Origin: Marivita sp051859345
Lineage (GTDB): Bacteria > Pseudomonadota > Alphaproteobacteria > Rhodobacterales > Rhodobacteraceae
Reading direction: 5' to 3'
Assembly: GCF_051859345.1 (NCBI RefSeq)
Contig: NZ_JBHYFV010000017.1
Location: forward strand, 15,450-79,449
Length of the DNA: 64,000 bases
Of this stretch, positions 6,837 to 16,094 are shown piece by piece. The notes below the pieces were generated by a model that was given only the letters and a program-made list of their open reading frames with translations, did no database searches and was not told the DNA's origin. The translations under genes were made by a program, and so were the position numbers. How positions within the stretch are numbered: position 1 is the stretch's first letter; every line of letters starts with the position of its first letter.

Positions 6837-9791
6837 ATGGCCGGACATGCGCGGGTTGCGGCCATTCTTGGCCCGACCAACACAGGCAAGACCCATTACG
6901 CGATTGATCGGATGCTGGGCTACCGCACTGGCATGATCGGTCTGCCGCTTCGCCTTTTGGCGCGCGAGGTCTACGACAAGATCGTCAATGTGCGCGGGCC
7001 GTCGGTGGTGGCTCTGGTCACCGGCGAGGAACGGATCGTGCCGCCGCGGGCGCAGTACTGGGTCTGCACGGTCGAGGCGATGCCCGAAGGCATGGGTTGC
7101 GATTTTGTCGGCATCGACGAGATTCAGCTGTGCGCCGATCCCGAGCGCGGGCATGTGTTCACCGACCGTCTGCTGCGGATGCGTGGGTTGCACGAAACGC
7201 TGTTCATGGGGTCCGACACGATGCGCGGACCGATTTCCGAACTGGTCGAGGGATGTGAATTTGTCCGTCGCGAACGGATGAGCCAGTTGAGCTATACCGG
7301 ATCGAAAAAGATCAGCCGGTTGCAGCCGCGCACCGCGATTGTCGGGTTCTCGGTCGAAAACGTCTATGCAATTGCGGAGTTGTTGCGGCGCCAGAAGGGG
7401 GGCGCGGCTGTGGTGATGGGCGCGCTGAGCCCGCGCACGCGCAACGCGCAGGTCGATCTCTATCAGAACGGAGAGGTCGATTATCTTGTCGCGACGGACG
7501 CCATCGGGATGGGTCTGAACCTTGACATCAACCACGTCGCGTTTTCATCGCTGACCAAGTTTGATGGTCGTCGCATGCGCCAACTCATGCCCAACGAATT
7601 GGCGCAGATCGCCGGACGGGCCGGGCGCGGCATGTCGAATGGGACATTCGGGGTCACGGGCGAGGCCGGTCCGATTGCCGAAGAGGTGGCCGAAGCGATC
7701 ACCAATCACCGCTTCACGCCGCTGAAAAAGCTCAACTGGCGCAGCGCCGATCTGCGTTTCGGCACCATTGACACGTTGATTGCTTCGCTTGAGACCGCAC
7801 CGAATGATGACCGCCTGGTCAAGGCACGCGAGGCGGACGACTTGCAGGCGCTCAAGGCACTGAGCGCCATCGCAGACGTGCAGGCGCGCGCGTCCGATCC
7901 GAAATCGGTTCAGCTTTTGTGGGACGTGTGTCGGATTCCGGATTTTCGCGGTATAAGTCATGCGGAACATGCGGGGCTTTTGGAAGTTATCTATGGACAC
8001 CTTCATCAACGCGGAGCCATTCCGGATGATTTTCTGGCAAGACAGGTCAATCGGATCGACAGGACAGATGGCGACATTGACACGTTGTCGAAACGATTGG
8101 CGTATATCCGCACATGGACTTATGTCGCGCAGCGCAAAGCATGGGTGCGTGACGAAAGCCATTGGCGCGAGCAGACGCGCGCTGTAGAAGACCGACTGTC
8201 GGATGCGCTGCACGAGCGCCTGACCCAAAGATTTGTTGACCGGCGCACATCCGTGCTGTTGCGGCGGTTGAAACAGAAGGAGGCCCTTTTGGCCGAAGTG
8301 AATGACAAGGGTGAAGTCACCGTCGAAGGCGAATTCGTCGGCAGGCTTGAAGGGTTCCGGTTCCGCCAGGACAAGGATGCAACCGGGCAGGAAGCCAAGA
8401 CGCTGAAGACCGCGTCGTTGCAGGCGCTTGCGCCGCATTTCCATCTGCGGGCGGATCGGTTCTACAACGCCCCCGATACAGAGATGGATTTCACCGAGCA
8501 GGGTGGTCTCATGTGGGGCGATCAGGCGGTGGGCAAGCTGACAGCGGGTGATGATCCGCTGAAGCCGCGGGTGGTGACCTTTGTCGACGAAGAGGCTGGG
8601 GCCGATGTGTCTGCGAAGGTGCAGCGCCGGTTGCAACATTTTATCGACCGCAAGATTTCCGCGCTGTTCGAGCCTCTGGTCAATCTGCAAAAGGATGAAA
8701 CGCTGAATGGTCTGGCGCGCGGTTTCGCGTTCCGCATGGTCGAGGCGATGGGCATTCTGCCGCGCGCCGATATTGCGGATGACGTCAAGGCGCTGGATCA
8801 GGATGCGCGCGGGATGCTGCGCAAACACGGCATCCGCTTTGGTCAGTTCACGATCTTCATGCCGCTCTTGCTCAAACCGGCACCAACCCGGATGCGGCTG
8901 GTGCTGTGGAGTCTTGCGAAGAACCTGGATGTCTTTCCCGAAGCACCACCTCCGGGCCTTGTGACGGTGCCGAACACGCAAGGGACACCTGCCGAACACC
9001 ACACCGTGTCCGGTTATCGCGCCGCGGGTGACCGGGCGATCCGCATCGACATGCTGGAACGTCTGGCCGATCTGCTGCGCGGGCAGGACAGCCGGGGAGG
9101 GTTCGAGGCGAATCCCGACATGCTGTCGATCACCGGTCTGACCCTGGAACAGTTTGCCGACCTGATGTCAGGCTTGGGTTACAAGGCCGAAAAGAGCGAG
9201 CGTGAGAAAGTGCGCGCGGTCGATGCGGTTGTGCCAGACGCCGATGCAGCCACGGCCAGCGAACAGGATGCAGCCACCGATGGCGCTGTTCCGGTTGAAG
9301 ACACTCCGGTGATGGATGCCGGGCAGGAGGGTGTTGCAGGGACCGATGCGGCTCCGGCAGAGGCACCCGAGGCCGCCGATATTCCGGACGTTGCCGCCGA
9401 GATGCCCGCCGATGGTGTGGCCCCGGTTGCGGACACACCGACGGATACGCCCAAAGAGGTGCCGGTTCCGGTCAATTCGGAAACCGAGATCGATCCGGGT
9501 GCTGCCCCGGACGCCGCGTTGGCAGGTCCGGAAACCGAGGTGTTTTATGTCTTCACATGGCGTGGCAACCGGCCTGACCGTCAGCCCCGCCGGGATGGCG
9601 GCAAGGGACGTCGGGACGGGGCCAAGTCACCCGGCGAACGGCCGCGCGGCAAAGGCAAACCCAAAGGCAAAGGCCAACCGCGCGAGGCTGCGGGCAAGTC
9701 TTTCCAGGCACGGCCACCCAAGAAGGAAAAGCCGATCGACCCGGACAATCCGTTTGCAGCCGCCCTCATGGGGCTGAAGAACAAGGACTGA
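6837..9791 (+). CDS. Suv3-like ATP-dependent RNA helicase with acidic linker and basic tail
   Basis: 984-residue superfamily 2 helicase related to mitochondrial Suv3. The Walker A GPTNTGKT is at residues 12-19 and the DEIQ Walker B at 94-97; the second RecA-like domain carries the QIAGRAGRG arginine-finger motif near residue 260. After about residue 790 the protein changes to an Ala/Asp/Glu/Pro-rich linker and ends in a Lys/Arg/Gly-rich tail, a composition expected of a disordered RNA-binding tail. In mitochondria Suv3 works with an exoribonuclease; the alphaproteobacterial role is less clear. The ATG at 6837 directly opens the conserved helicase core. The stop lies one base before the start of the S4 protein gene, so both are co-transcribed. 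Confidence 0.88.
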   Translation: MAGHARVAAILGPTNTGKTHYAIDRMLGYRTGMIGLPLRLLAREVYDKIVNVRGPSVVALVTGEERIVPPRAQYWVCTVEAMPEGMGCDFVGIDEIQLCADPERGHVFTDRLLRMRGLHETLFMGSDTMRGPISELVEGCEFVRRERMSQLSYTGSKKISRLQPRTAIVGFSVENVYAIAELLRRQKGGAAVVMGALSPRTRNAQVDLYQNGEVDYLVATDAIGMGLNLDINHVAFSSLTKFDGRRMRQLMPNELAQIAGRAGRGMSNGTFGVTGEAGPIAEEVAEAITNHRFTPLKKLNWRSADLRFGTIDTLIASLETAPNDDRLVKAREADDLQALKALSAIADVQARASDPKSVQLLWDVCRIPDFRGISHAEHAGLLEVIYGHLHQRGAIPDDFLARQVNRIDRTDGDIDTLSKRLAYIRTWTYVAQRKAWVRDESHWREQTRAVEDRLSDALHERLTQRFVDRRTSVLLRRLKQKEALLAEVNDKGEVTVEGEFVGRLEGFRFRQDKDATGQEAKTLKTASLQALAPHFHLRADRFYNAPDTEMDFTEQGGLMWGDQAVGKLTAGDDPLKPRVVTFVDEEAGADVSAKVQRRLQHFIDRKISALFEPLVNLQKDETLNGLARGFAFRMVEAMGILPRADIADDVKALDQDARGMLRKHGIRFGQFTIFMPLLLKPAPTRMRLVLWSLAKNLDVFPEAPPPGLVTVPNTQGTPAEHHTVSGYRAAGDRAIRIDMLERLADLLRGQDSRGGFEANPDMLSITGLTLEQFADLMSGLGYKAEKSEREKVRAVDAVVPDADAATASEQDAATDGAVPVEDTPVMDAGQEGVAGTDAAPAEAPEAADIPDVAAEMPADGVAPVADTPTDTPKEVPVPVNSETEIDPGAAPDAALAGPETEVFYVFTWRGNRPDRQPRRDGGKGRRDGAKSPGERPRGKGKPKGKGQPREAAGKSFQARPPKKEKPIDPDNPFAAALMGLKNKD

Positions 9792-9792
9792 C

Positions 9793-10173
9793 TTGACCGA
9801 ACCGGCCCAGAAGCTTCGGATCGACAAATGGCTTTGGCATGCGCGTTTCTTCAAGACGCGCAGCCTTGCCGCCAAGGTCGTGTCCGGCGGAAAGCTGCGG
9901 GTGAATGGTCAGCCGATCGCGAAACCGGCCTACGCCGTTTCGATCGAGGATGTTCTGACCTTTCCGCAATCGGATCACGTTCGGGTGATCAAGGTTCTTG
10001 CGATGGGCGAGCGCCGTGGCCCGGCCCCGGAAGCGCAATTGCTTTACAGCGATCTTGATCCCCCCAAGCCGCGTGAAGCGGCGGCGCAAGTGCCTCGATT
10101 CGAAGGCAAAGGCCGCCCGACAAAGAAAGATCGTCGCGCTTTGCAACAAACCCGTTCTGACCTTCTTGAATGA
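9793..10173 (+). CDS. S4 domain RNA-binding protein (Hsp15-like)
   Basis: 126-residue protein with an S4 RNA-binding domain at about residues 7-70 (KLRIDKWLWHARFFKTRSLAAK), closely resembling heat-shock protein 15 (HslR), which in E. coli rescues 50S subunits stalled with a nascent chain. A basic C-terminal tail follows (GKGRPTKKDRR). The start is a TTG at 9793, one base after the helicase stop; no in-frame ATG precedes the S4 domain, so a non-ATG start and coupling to the helicase are needed. Pairing with a Suv3-like RNA helicase suggests an RNA or ribosome quality-control job. The assignment to the HslR orthologue group is inference. Confidence 0.85.
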   Translation: MTEPAQKLRIDKWLWHARFFKTRSLAAKVVSGGKLRVNGQPIAKPAYAVSIEDVLTFPQSDHVRVIKVLAMGERRGPAPEAQLLYSDLDPPKPREAAAQVPRFEGKGRPTKKDRRALQQTRSDLLE

Positions 10174-10222
10174 TATTTCCCATTGGCTTAGCTAGCTACG
10201 GACTGATCGATGGACGAACTTC

Positions 10223-10561
10223 ATGACCTATATTGTCAACGACGCCTGCATTGCCTGCAAATACACCGATTGTGTGGAAGTCTGCCCTGTGGACTGCTTC
10301 TACGAGGGTGAAAACATGCTGGTCATTCACCCGGATGAATGCATTGACTGTGGTGTGTGTGAACCGGAATGCCCGGCAGACGCGATCCGCCCGGACACCG
10401 AACCGGACACGGACAAATGGGTCGAGTTCAATCGCAAGTACTCTGAAATGTGGCCTGTGATCATCACCAAGAAAGACCCGCTGCCGGACGCCGATGAACG
10501 GGATGGCGAAGAAGGCAAGCTTGAGAAGTACTTTTCCGAAGCGCCGGGTGAAGGCGGCTGA
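10223..10561 (+). CDS. fdxA: 7Fe ferredoxin FdxA
   Basis: 112-residue low-potential ferredoxin carrying one [3Fe-4S] and one [4Fe-4S] cluster. Cysteines 9, 17 and 50 match the three-iron site and cysteines 21, 40, 43 and 46 the four-iron site of Azotobacter FdI shifted by one; Cys12 and Cys25 are extra. The C-terminal acidic half is typical of alphaproteobacterial FdxA. It carries electrons in the cytoplasm; its partner is not encoded nearby. The ATG at 10223 lies 49 bases after the S4 gene, so it may share that transcript or have its own promoter. A weak terminator-like hairpin follows about 75 bases downstream. Confidence 0.93.
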   Translation: MTYIVNDACIACKYTDCVEVCPVDCFYEGENMLVIHPDECIDCGVCEPECPADAIRPDTEPDTDKWVEFNRKYSEMWPVIITKKDPLPDADERDGEEGKLEKYFSEAPGEGG

Positions 10562-10637
10562 TGATTCGCGCCATTGGCGAGGAAAATCACGGAACTGAAA
10601 CGTAAGCATCTGAATTTAAATGGTTTATCACCTCTTG

Positions 10638-10666
10638 ACGGTCCACTACCGCGAGGCCGTTTTTTG
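10638..10666 (+). terminator. Possible intrinsic terminator after fdxA
   Basis: An imperfect stem (ACGG...CCGT with further CC/GG pairs) at 10638-10660 runs into a tract of six T residues. It lies in the 273-base gap between fdxA and carD (10562-10834). The rest of this gap holds a GCGCC-CTTC-GGCGC hairpin at 10704-10717, probably in the carD leader, and no gene that I can support. Confidence 0.5.
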
Positions 10667-10834
10667 TGGTATACATATCGGGTAAATGAGACCTGTGGGA
10701 CACGCGCCCTTCGGCGCATGGGGTTTAAGCTGAGATAGCTTGTTCTGATACTCTGAATGATAGCGACCGGAAGCGCTGCCTCCGTTCGTTATTTTTGTCT
10801 GTGCCGCATGGGTGTACGCCAAGGAAGGTTCTGA

Positions 10835-11353
10835 ATGACCAAATCGAAAAAATCCGAATTCCGCCCGAACGACTATGTTGTTTATCCAGCGCATGGCGTT
10901 GGCCAGATCGTGTCGATCGAAGAGCAGGAGATTGCCGGTATCACGCTTGAATTGTTTGTCATCTCTTTCGAGAAGGACAAGATGACCTTGCGGGTGCCGA
11001 CACATAAAGCCACGGAAATCGGAATGCGGTCGCTGAGTTCACCAGACGTTGTGAGCCAGGCGATGAAGACACTCAAAGGCAAGGCCAAGGTCAAGCGGGC
11101 GATGTGGTCGCGTCGTGCGCAGGAATACGAACAGAAGATCAACTCTGGTGATCTGATCGCCATTGCCGAAGTGGTCCGTGACCTTCACCGCGCCGATGAT
11201 CAGCGCGAACAGAGCTATTCCGAGCGTCAACTGTATGAAGCAGCGCTTGAGCGTCTGACCCGCGAAGTGGCCGCCACATCGGGTGGGGATGAACTTGTCG
11301 CTGCGAAACAGGTGGGTGACGTTCTGACGTCGCGCGCGCCTGCGGCTGCCTGA
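10835..11353 (+). CDS. carD: CarD family transcriptional regulator
   Basis: 172-residue CarD protein. The N-terminal RNA-polymerase-interacting Tudor-like domain (about residues 8-60) begins FRPNDYVVYPAHGVGQI, the standard signature; the C-terminal helical DNA-binding domain runs to about 155. CarD-family proteins bind the RNA polymerase beta subunit and stabilise the open promoter complex, and in Rhodobacteraceae they act broadly on promoters lacking a T at -7. The gene stands alone with a long leader and ends at a strong bidirectional terminator. The location downstream of fdxA is conserved in the group as far as I recall. Start at 10835 is the only ATG that gives the full domain. Confidence 0.93.
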   Translation: MTKSKKSEFRPNDYVVYPAHGVGQIVSIEEQEIAGITLELFVISFEKDKMTLRVPTHKATEIGMRSLSSPDVVSQAMKTLKGKAKVKRAMWSRRAQEYEQKINSGDLIAIAEVVRDLHRADDQREQSYSERQLYEAALERLTREVAATSGGDELVAAKQVGDVLTSRAPAAA

Positions 11354-11382
11354 TAGATTAGCACAGACGCATCTGACAGACG

Positions 11383-11415
11383 AAAAAAGCGGTCCCAAAC
11401 GGGGCCGCTTTTTTT
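11383..11415. terminator. Bidirectional terminator between carD and the antiporter
   Basis: Ten-base stem (11387-11396 pairing with 11401-11410, one G-T pair) with a four-base loop, flanked by an A tract on the left and a T tract on the right. It can stop transcription of carD on the plus strand and of the convergent antiporter gene, whose stop codon (11414-11416) lies inside its T tract. Confidence 0.9.
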
Positions 11416-13294
11416 ATGCCGCGTCAGAATTGTTGTTTTCGAGCGCGGTCAGAAGAGACGCTTCGAGTTCTTTTTCCAGTTCTTTCGCGCGGGCAATATA
11501 CGCATCGTTCTGCGCGGATGGGATGTTCGGATCCCACAGATCAGCCAGTTCGCGGACCGTGTAGCGGTCATGGTGATAGAACAGCTTTTCCGCTTCGTTG
11601 GCTTCGAATTCGGTCAGGCCGATGTTCTCGAGCACATAGCGACCCGCCCGCAAAGAGCTGTCGAACAGTTCGCGCACGATGTCGTTCGCGCCCGCTTGGT
11701 ACAGGCGGTAGGTGTGGGTTCGGTCGCGTGACCGGGCGACGATGTGCAAGTCGGGCCGTAGGCGACGCGCATAGGTGACCAGCCGTTCCGCCGCAATCGG
11801 ATCATCCAGCGCCACCATGAGCACCCGCGCCGTGTCGATTCCGGCAGCATGCAGAAGATCGGGGCGCAGGGGATCGCCGAAGAAGCCCTGATACCCAAAC
11901 CGGCGCATCAACTGGATGGTTTGCAGGTTGTTGTCGATCACAACGGTCTTTGCGCCGACAGATTGCACCAGACGGTTCACGATCTGACCAAAACGCCCAA
12001 TCCCGGCGATGATCACCGTGCCCTGTTCGTCGATCTGGTCGTGTTCCGGAAGGTTTGATCCGTCCTTCATCCGCTTGGACAGCACTTCGTACAGGATAAA
12101 GGCCAGCGGCGTGATCAGCATGGACAATGCGACAATCAGGAGAAGCCGGTCGGCCAGAAACACAGGCAGGATGGATTGCTGGATCGAGAAAGAAATGAGC
12201 ACAAACCCGAATTCACCAGCCTGCGCGAGGCCCAGTGTGAAAAGCCATTGATCGCGGCCCCGCAGTTTGAAGGCGCGTCCAAGACCATACAGGATCACCC
12301 ACTTGAGCAGCATGATGCCGAGGGCCAGTCCAAGGAGCGTGATCGGTTCCGAGAAGAGCAGGTCAAAGTCGATCCCGGCCCCGACGGTGATGAAGAACAA
12401 CCCGAGCAGCAAGCCTTTGAACGGTTCGATATCGGATTCAAGTTCGTGCCGGAATTCGCTGTTGGCCAGAACCACTCCGGCAAGGAACGTGCCAAGGGCG
12501 GGGGACAGGCCCACCGCCGTCATCAGAAAGGCAATGCCGATCACGATCAGCAGGGCAAGCGCGGTATACATCTCGCGCAGATGTGCGGCGTGGATGAACC
12601 GAAAAAGCGGGCGCGCCCCGTAGACACCGCCCACGATGATCAGGGCCACGGCACCCAACGTGACAAGCGTAACACCCCAACCGGGCAGACCTTCGACCAG
12701 CGACATGGTGTGGCCGTGGCCGCCGTTCCCTTGTTCCAGAACGCTACGGGTGATCGACCCATCCGTGCTGAGAGACGGAATGGAGGGCACTGCCAACAGC
12801 GGAAGGATGATCAGCATGGGGATCACCGCAATGTCCTGTGTCAGCAGAACAGAGAAGGTCGACCGCCCGCCGCTGGTTTGCATCAAGCCCTTTTCGCTGA
12901 GTGTTTGCAGAACAATCGCGGTAGATGACAGTGCAAAGATCATCCCGATGGCCAGCGCGGTTTGCCAGACAAACCCCAGATAGATCGCGCCGGTCATGAC
13001 AGCCAGCATGGTGATCAGCACCTGCAACCCCCCGAGACCAATCAAGCGGTGGCGCATGTCCCAAAGGGCGCGGGGCTCAAGCTCGAGTCCGATCAGGAAA
13101 AGCATCATGACCACGCCGAATTCGGCAAAGTGCTGCAAATCGGTGGTGTCGGCGACCAACCCAAGACCCGGCCCGATCGCGACACCTGCCAGAAGATATC
13201 CCAGTACCGATCCAAGCCCCAAACGCGCGGCGATGGGAACGGCAATCACCGCAGCCAGCAAAAAGACCGACGCCAGGAAAAGAAACTCACCCAT
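11414..13294 (-). CDS. CPA2-type cation:proton antiporter with RCK domain (KefB/KefC-like)
   Basis: 626-residue inner-membrane transporter. Residues about 5-385 form the Na+/H+-exchanger-like domain with around twelve membrane segments; the soluble TrkA-N (RCK) domain begins near residue 420 with the nucleotide motif GIGRFGQ, followed by VVIDNN. In E. coli KefB/KefC release K+ in response to glutathione adducts of electrophiles. No ancillary KefF/KefG oxidoreductase gene is adjacent, so glutathione gating is not supported here. The C-terminus is acidic and helical. Start ATG at 13294 directly precedes the first membrane helix. Ion specificity (K+ or Na+) cannot be decided. Confidence 0.87.
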   Translation of the reverse strand: MGEFLFLASVFLLAAVIAVPIAARLGLGSVLGYLLAGVAIGPGLGLVADTTDLQHFAEFGVVMMLFLIGLELEPRALWDMRHRLIGLGGLQVLITMLAVMTGAIYLGFVWQTALAIGMIFALSSTAIVLQTLSEKGLMQTSGGRSTFSVLLTQDIAVIPMLIILPLLAVPSIPSLSTDGSITRSVLEQGNGGHGHTMSLVEGLPGWGVTLVTLGAVALIIVGGVYGARPLFRFIHAAHLREMYTALALLIVIGIAFLMTAVGLSPALGTFLAGVVLANSEFRHELESDIEPFKGLLLGLFFITVGAGIDFDLLFSEPITLLGLALGIMLLKWVILYGLGRAFKLRGRDQWLFTLGLAQAGEFGFVLISFSIQQSILPVFLADRLLLIVALSMLITPLAFILYEVLSKRMKDGSNLPEHDQIDEQGTVIIAGIGRFGQIVNRLVQSVGAKTVVIDNNLQTIQLMRRFGYQGFFGDPLRPDLLHAAGIDTARVLMVALDDPIAAERLVTYARRLRPDLHIVARSRDRTHTYRLYQAGANDIVRELFDSSLRAGRYVLENIGLTEFEANEAEKLFYHHDRYTVRELADLWDPNIPSAQNDAYIARAKELEKELEASLLTALENNNSDAA

Positions 13295-13427
13295 AATATC
13301 TTACGCCCTTTGAACAATTTCAGAATGGCGGCTTTGGCGTGGAATGAAAACCAATTGGTACGGACAACGCCAAATTATTTGGCACCGATCAGAAACGTGC
13401 TGAAACCGCTGGCAGATGGATCTTCGG

Positions 13428-15938
13428 TCAGCCGTCGGGCATGTCCAAGACAACGTTTCGCCCGTTCTTGGAGTAGCGCAACTCGCTGTCCCCGATGGCC
13501 GCCACACGCCCACCATCCAGACGATCCCCAACCTGGACCTTCTGATAGCGACCGTTTGACAGCCGCACCAGGGCGCGGCGGCTGGAGGGTTTGCCATAGA
13601 CGCCGATCAGGTTGATCTGGCGCAGGTTGATTGCATTGGCCACGGTAGCCTGACGCGCGACGTTTGCGGTTGATGGAATGCGCGGTTGAACCGTGCGGGG
13701 GGCGACAGCGGCGACCTGTGTCACGTCCGGCTGTTGCGCTTGTTCGACCTCACGCGCGCGTTCGACAATCTGAGAGAAATTGCGCGGTCGCGTCACGGGC
13801 GCTGCGGATTGCGCCACGGCAAATTCCGTCGCGTCGGGTTGCGCCTGTTCTTCCTGTGCCTTGAGCGTCTCAGGACGGGCGGCAGGGCGCAGCGCAGCCA
13901 GTTCGGCCAATGTCCGCCCCCCCAACTGCGCGCGTTCGTTGCCTTCGATCAGGCCACCGGGACGCAGGCGCGGGCGGAAGGCCTGCAGGGCCGAGGCGAC
14001 TTCCGTGGTCTCGGGTGCAACTGTGGTGGGGTCGGGTGCAATGGCTGGCGGTGTCGGTCGCGCCGGTGGGACGACCGGAGGCAGGCCCGTGAAAATGCGG
14101 ACGCCATCGGGGTTCAAGGTGCCTTCGGGCGTGGCAATCACCAATCCGCGATCATCCAGCGTAAAGCGCGTTCCCGGCGCTGCCGGGTTCGGTTGGGACA
14201 GATAGGTCCGGTCGTTGCGCAGCGCGTCTTCATCGGGCAGGGCGACCGCATCGAACTGCTGCACGCTGCCATCAATTGAGGCGACATAGAGGTCATCAAG
14301 CGTCGTTTGCGTCGGCGTGTTGGGGACTTCGGGCGACCGTTGCCAGATACCCGTGGCTGCATAACGCGCATCCGCCTCTTCCGGGGTCAAGGCAGCGGGG
14401 GGCGGCAAGACAACCGATAGTCCGCCATCGGAGTCCGTGGGCCGTTCAATCACGTCGAGCGCGGCAATCTGAAGGTCTCCGTCGTCTTCGGATGGCGACG
14501 TGACCGATCCATCAAGCGGCAGGAATTCTACATCTGGCATCCGTGCAATGGACGGCGTGTCGTTCTCGCCATCGAAGAAGCGCGAAAACCCTTCATCCAG
14601 GAACACGCTCGCCCAGGCGGCGACCGCCAACAGGAAGACCAGCAGCGCGCTGGTCAACATCAGTCCAAGAAAGCGCGGTTTGCCGCCGATCTGTGGCTCT
14701 GTCCGCGCGCCGAAAACCGTCATGCGCGCGCGTTCATCCTGTACGGGGGGCGCGATGGCGTCCGGATCGGTCGCGCGACCGGCCCGCATCGCTGCAATCC
14801 GCGCAACGGCGGCGCGTGCAGGTTCCGGGTCGTGTCTTGGCTTGGTGGTCGTGGTGTCCGGTTCTGCATCTGTCACCTGAGAGGTGACCGGCGGGACAGG
14901 TTTGGCAGCGACGGGGGTTTCGGTCGAAGCCTTGGTCTTGCGGCGGCTGAAAAAGCCAAAGCCTTTGCGTTCGGCTGTGTCCTCGACCTGGTCAAACTGC
15001 AGGCCTGGTGCGGTGATTTCGGTATCGCGCGTCGACTTGCGCGCGCCACCCAGTTTGAACCGCGCGGACGGCGCTGTGTCGGATGCCGGACTGTCGATCT
15101 TGGGGGGAACAGGAGGTTCTGTCGGCGTGTGACCGGTCCGTGATGCGCGGATTGACGCAAAGGCCGGGGCAGCAGGGACATCCGCCGTATCCACCCTCAG
15201 CGTTGGCTTTGGCGTGTCGGTCGGCACTGGCGATGGGGCTGGGTCTGCCGCACCGGGTGCCAGTGCCTCAATCGTGTCGTCCTGATCTTCGGCATTCTCC
15301 GGGGGTGGCGGTGCGACGTCCTGTGCCGTGTCGTCCGCTGCCTCTGGTTCGGCCTGAAAGTTGGAAAGGTTCGGTTCTTCGGGTTCGGTGGGCCTTGCGA
15401 CGGATTCCGCCGGGACGATCACAATTGCATGGGCATCTTTTTGCGGCGCGCTGCCTGTCCAGCTGGCTGCCGGACCAAAGAAGACTTCGGAGTCAAACTG
15501 TCCATCCGGTGCCATGGCCACAAAGGAGACCGGATCGAAATGATGGCTCTTCGCAAACGCCTCGGCCTCGTTCAGCGTTTCATTGGCCACGGCGGCGACA
15601 TGTACCTTGCCGTCATGACGCGACCAGTCGAAACTCAGGTCATCGACGGGGTAGGGCGTGGCCCCATCAAGCGCGGCGCGAATGTCATCCTGAAGCGCGC
15701 CGCCCGCCTGGTCCGTGTCCGGGAATGCCAGGTATTTGATCTGCTCGTTCGGAATGACCAATTTCACCTGTCCGCCAGTGGAGGACAGGGCATCCGCTTC
15801 GGTTCGCAGGTCCGCCAGAGCGCCGCGCAGGTCAGCGGCGTCAAGGGCCACATCCCCCACTGGCGCCCAGCCGTCAGGGACACGGCGCAGCAACGAGATA
15901 CCGTCAAAGGAGAGAGTCAGGGCAAAGTCTGGCTTCAT
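13428..15938 (-). CDS. Unknown single-pass membrane protein, GspL/PilM-like front and GspC/PilP-like end
   Basis: 836 residues, not matched to a named family by me. Residues 1-160 look like the cytoplasmic actin-like part of GspL: a VIPNEQIKYLAFP segment, then a helical region and a short beta stretch (DGKVHVAAVANETLNEAEAF). Residues 160-415 are low complexity, rich in Pro, Ala, Asp and Thr, with no catalytic motif. One membrane helix lies at about 420-445. A periplasmic disordered region follows, and the last 75 residues (NLIGVYG..., then a short beta-rich repeat ending in VVLDMPDG) resemble the homology region of GspC or PilP. Both halves are recognised only by pattern. No other type II secretion or type IV pilus gene is near. 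The start has no clear Shine-Dalgarno sequence. Confidence 0.78.
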   Translation of the reverse strand: MKPDFALTLSFDGISLLRRVPDGWAPVGDVALDAADLRGALADLRTEADALSSTGGQVKLVIPNEQIKYLAFPDTDQAGGALQDDIRAALDGATPYPVDDLSFDWSRHDGKVHVAAVANETLNEAEAFAKSHHFDPVSFVAMAPDGQFDSEVFFGPAASWTGSAPQKDAHAIVIVPAESVARPTEPEEPNLSNFQAEPEAADDTAQDVAPPPPENAEDQDDTIEALAPGAADPAPSPVPTDTPKPTLRVDTADVPAAPAFASIRASRTGHTPTEPPVPPKIDSPASDTAPSARFKLGGARKSTRDTEITAPGLQFDQVEDTAERKGFGFFSRRKTKASTETPVAAKPVPPVTSQVTDAEPDTTTTKPRHDPEPARAAVARIAAMRAGRATDPDAIAPPVQDERARMTVFGARTEPQIGGKPRFLGLMLTSALLVFLLAVAAWASVFLDEGFSRFFDGENDTPSIARMPDVEFLPLDGSVTSPSEDDGDLQIAALDVIERPTDSDGGLSVVLPPPAALTPEEADARYAATGIWQRSPEVPNTPTQTTLDDLYVASIDGSVQQFDAVALPDEDALRNDRTYLSQPNPAAPGTRFTLDDRGLVIATPEGTLNPDGVRIFTGLPPVVPPARPTPPAIAPDPTTVAPETTEVASALQAFRPRLRPGGLIEGNERAQLGGRTLAELAALRPAARPETLKAQEEQAQPDATEFAVAQSAAPVTRPRNFSQIVERAREVEQAQQPDVTQVAAVAPRTVQPRIPSTANVARQATVANAINLRQINLIGVYGKPSSRRALVRLSNGRYQKVQVGDRLDGGRVAAIGDSELRYSKNGRNVVLDMPDG

Positions 15939-16094
15939 GGAGATATTTTAGCAGTCCTTTTCGCAGGATGGGAGTCACTTACACGTCTTTTAGACGCGAC
16001 AAAGCGATCTTTCGCGCGGGGAAATTTAGGCGCTTGTCACCAACGCCCGGTGCCGCGATTGTCGGCGTGTTCATAGCGAGAGATAGAGGTCACC

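Noticed and set aside
11414..13294. Calling the antiporter a strict glutathione-gated KefC
   Set aside because: No KefF/KefG-type partner is adjacent and the gating residues cannot be judged from sequence alone.
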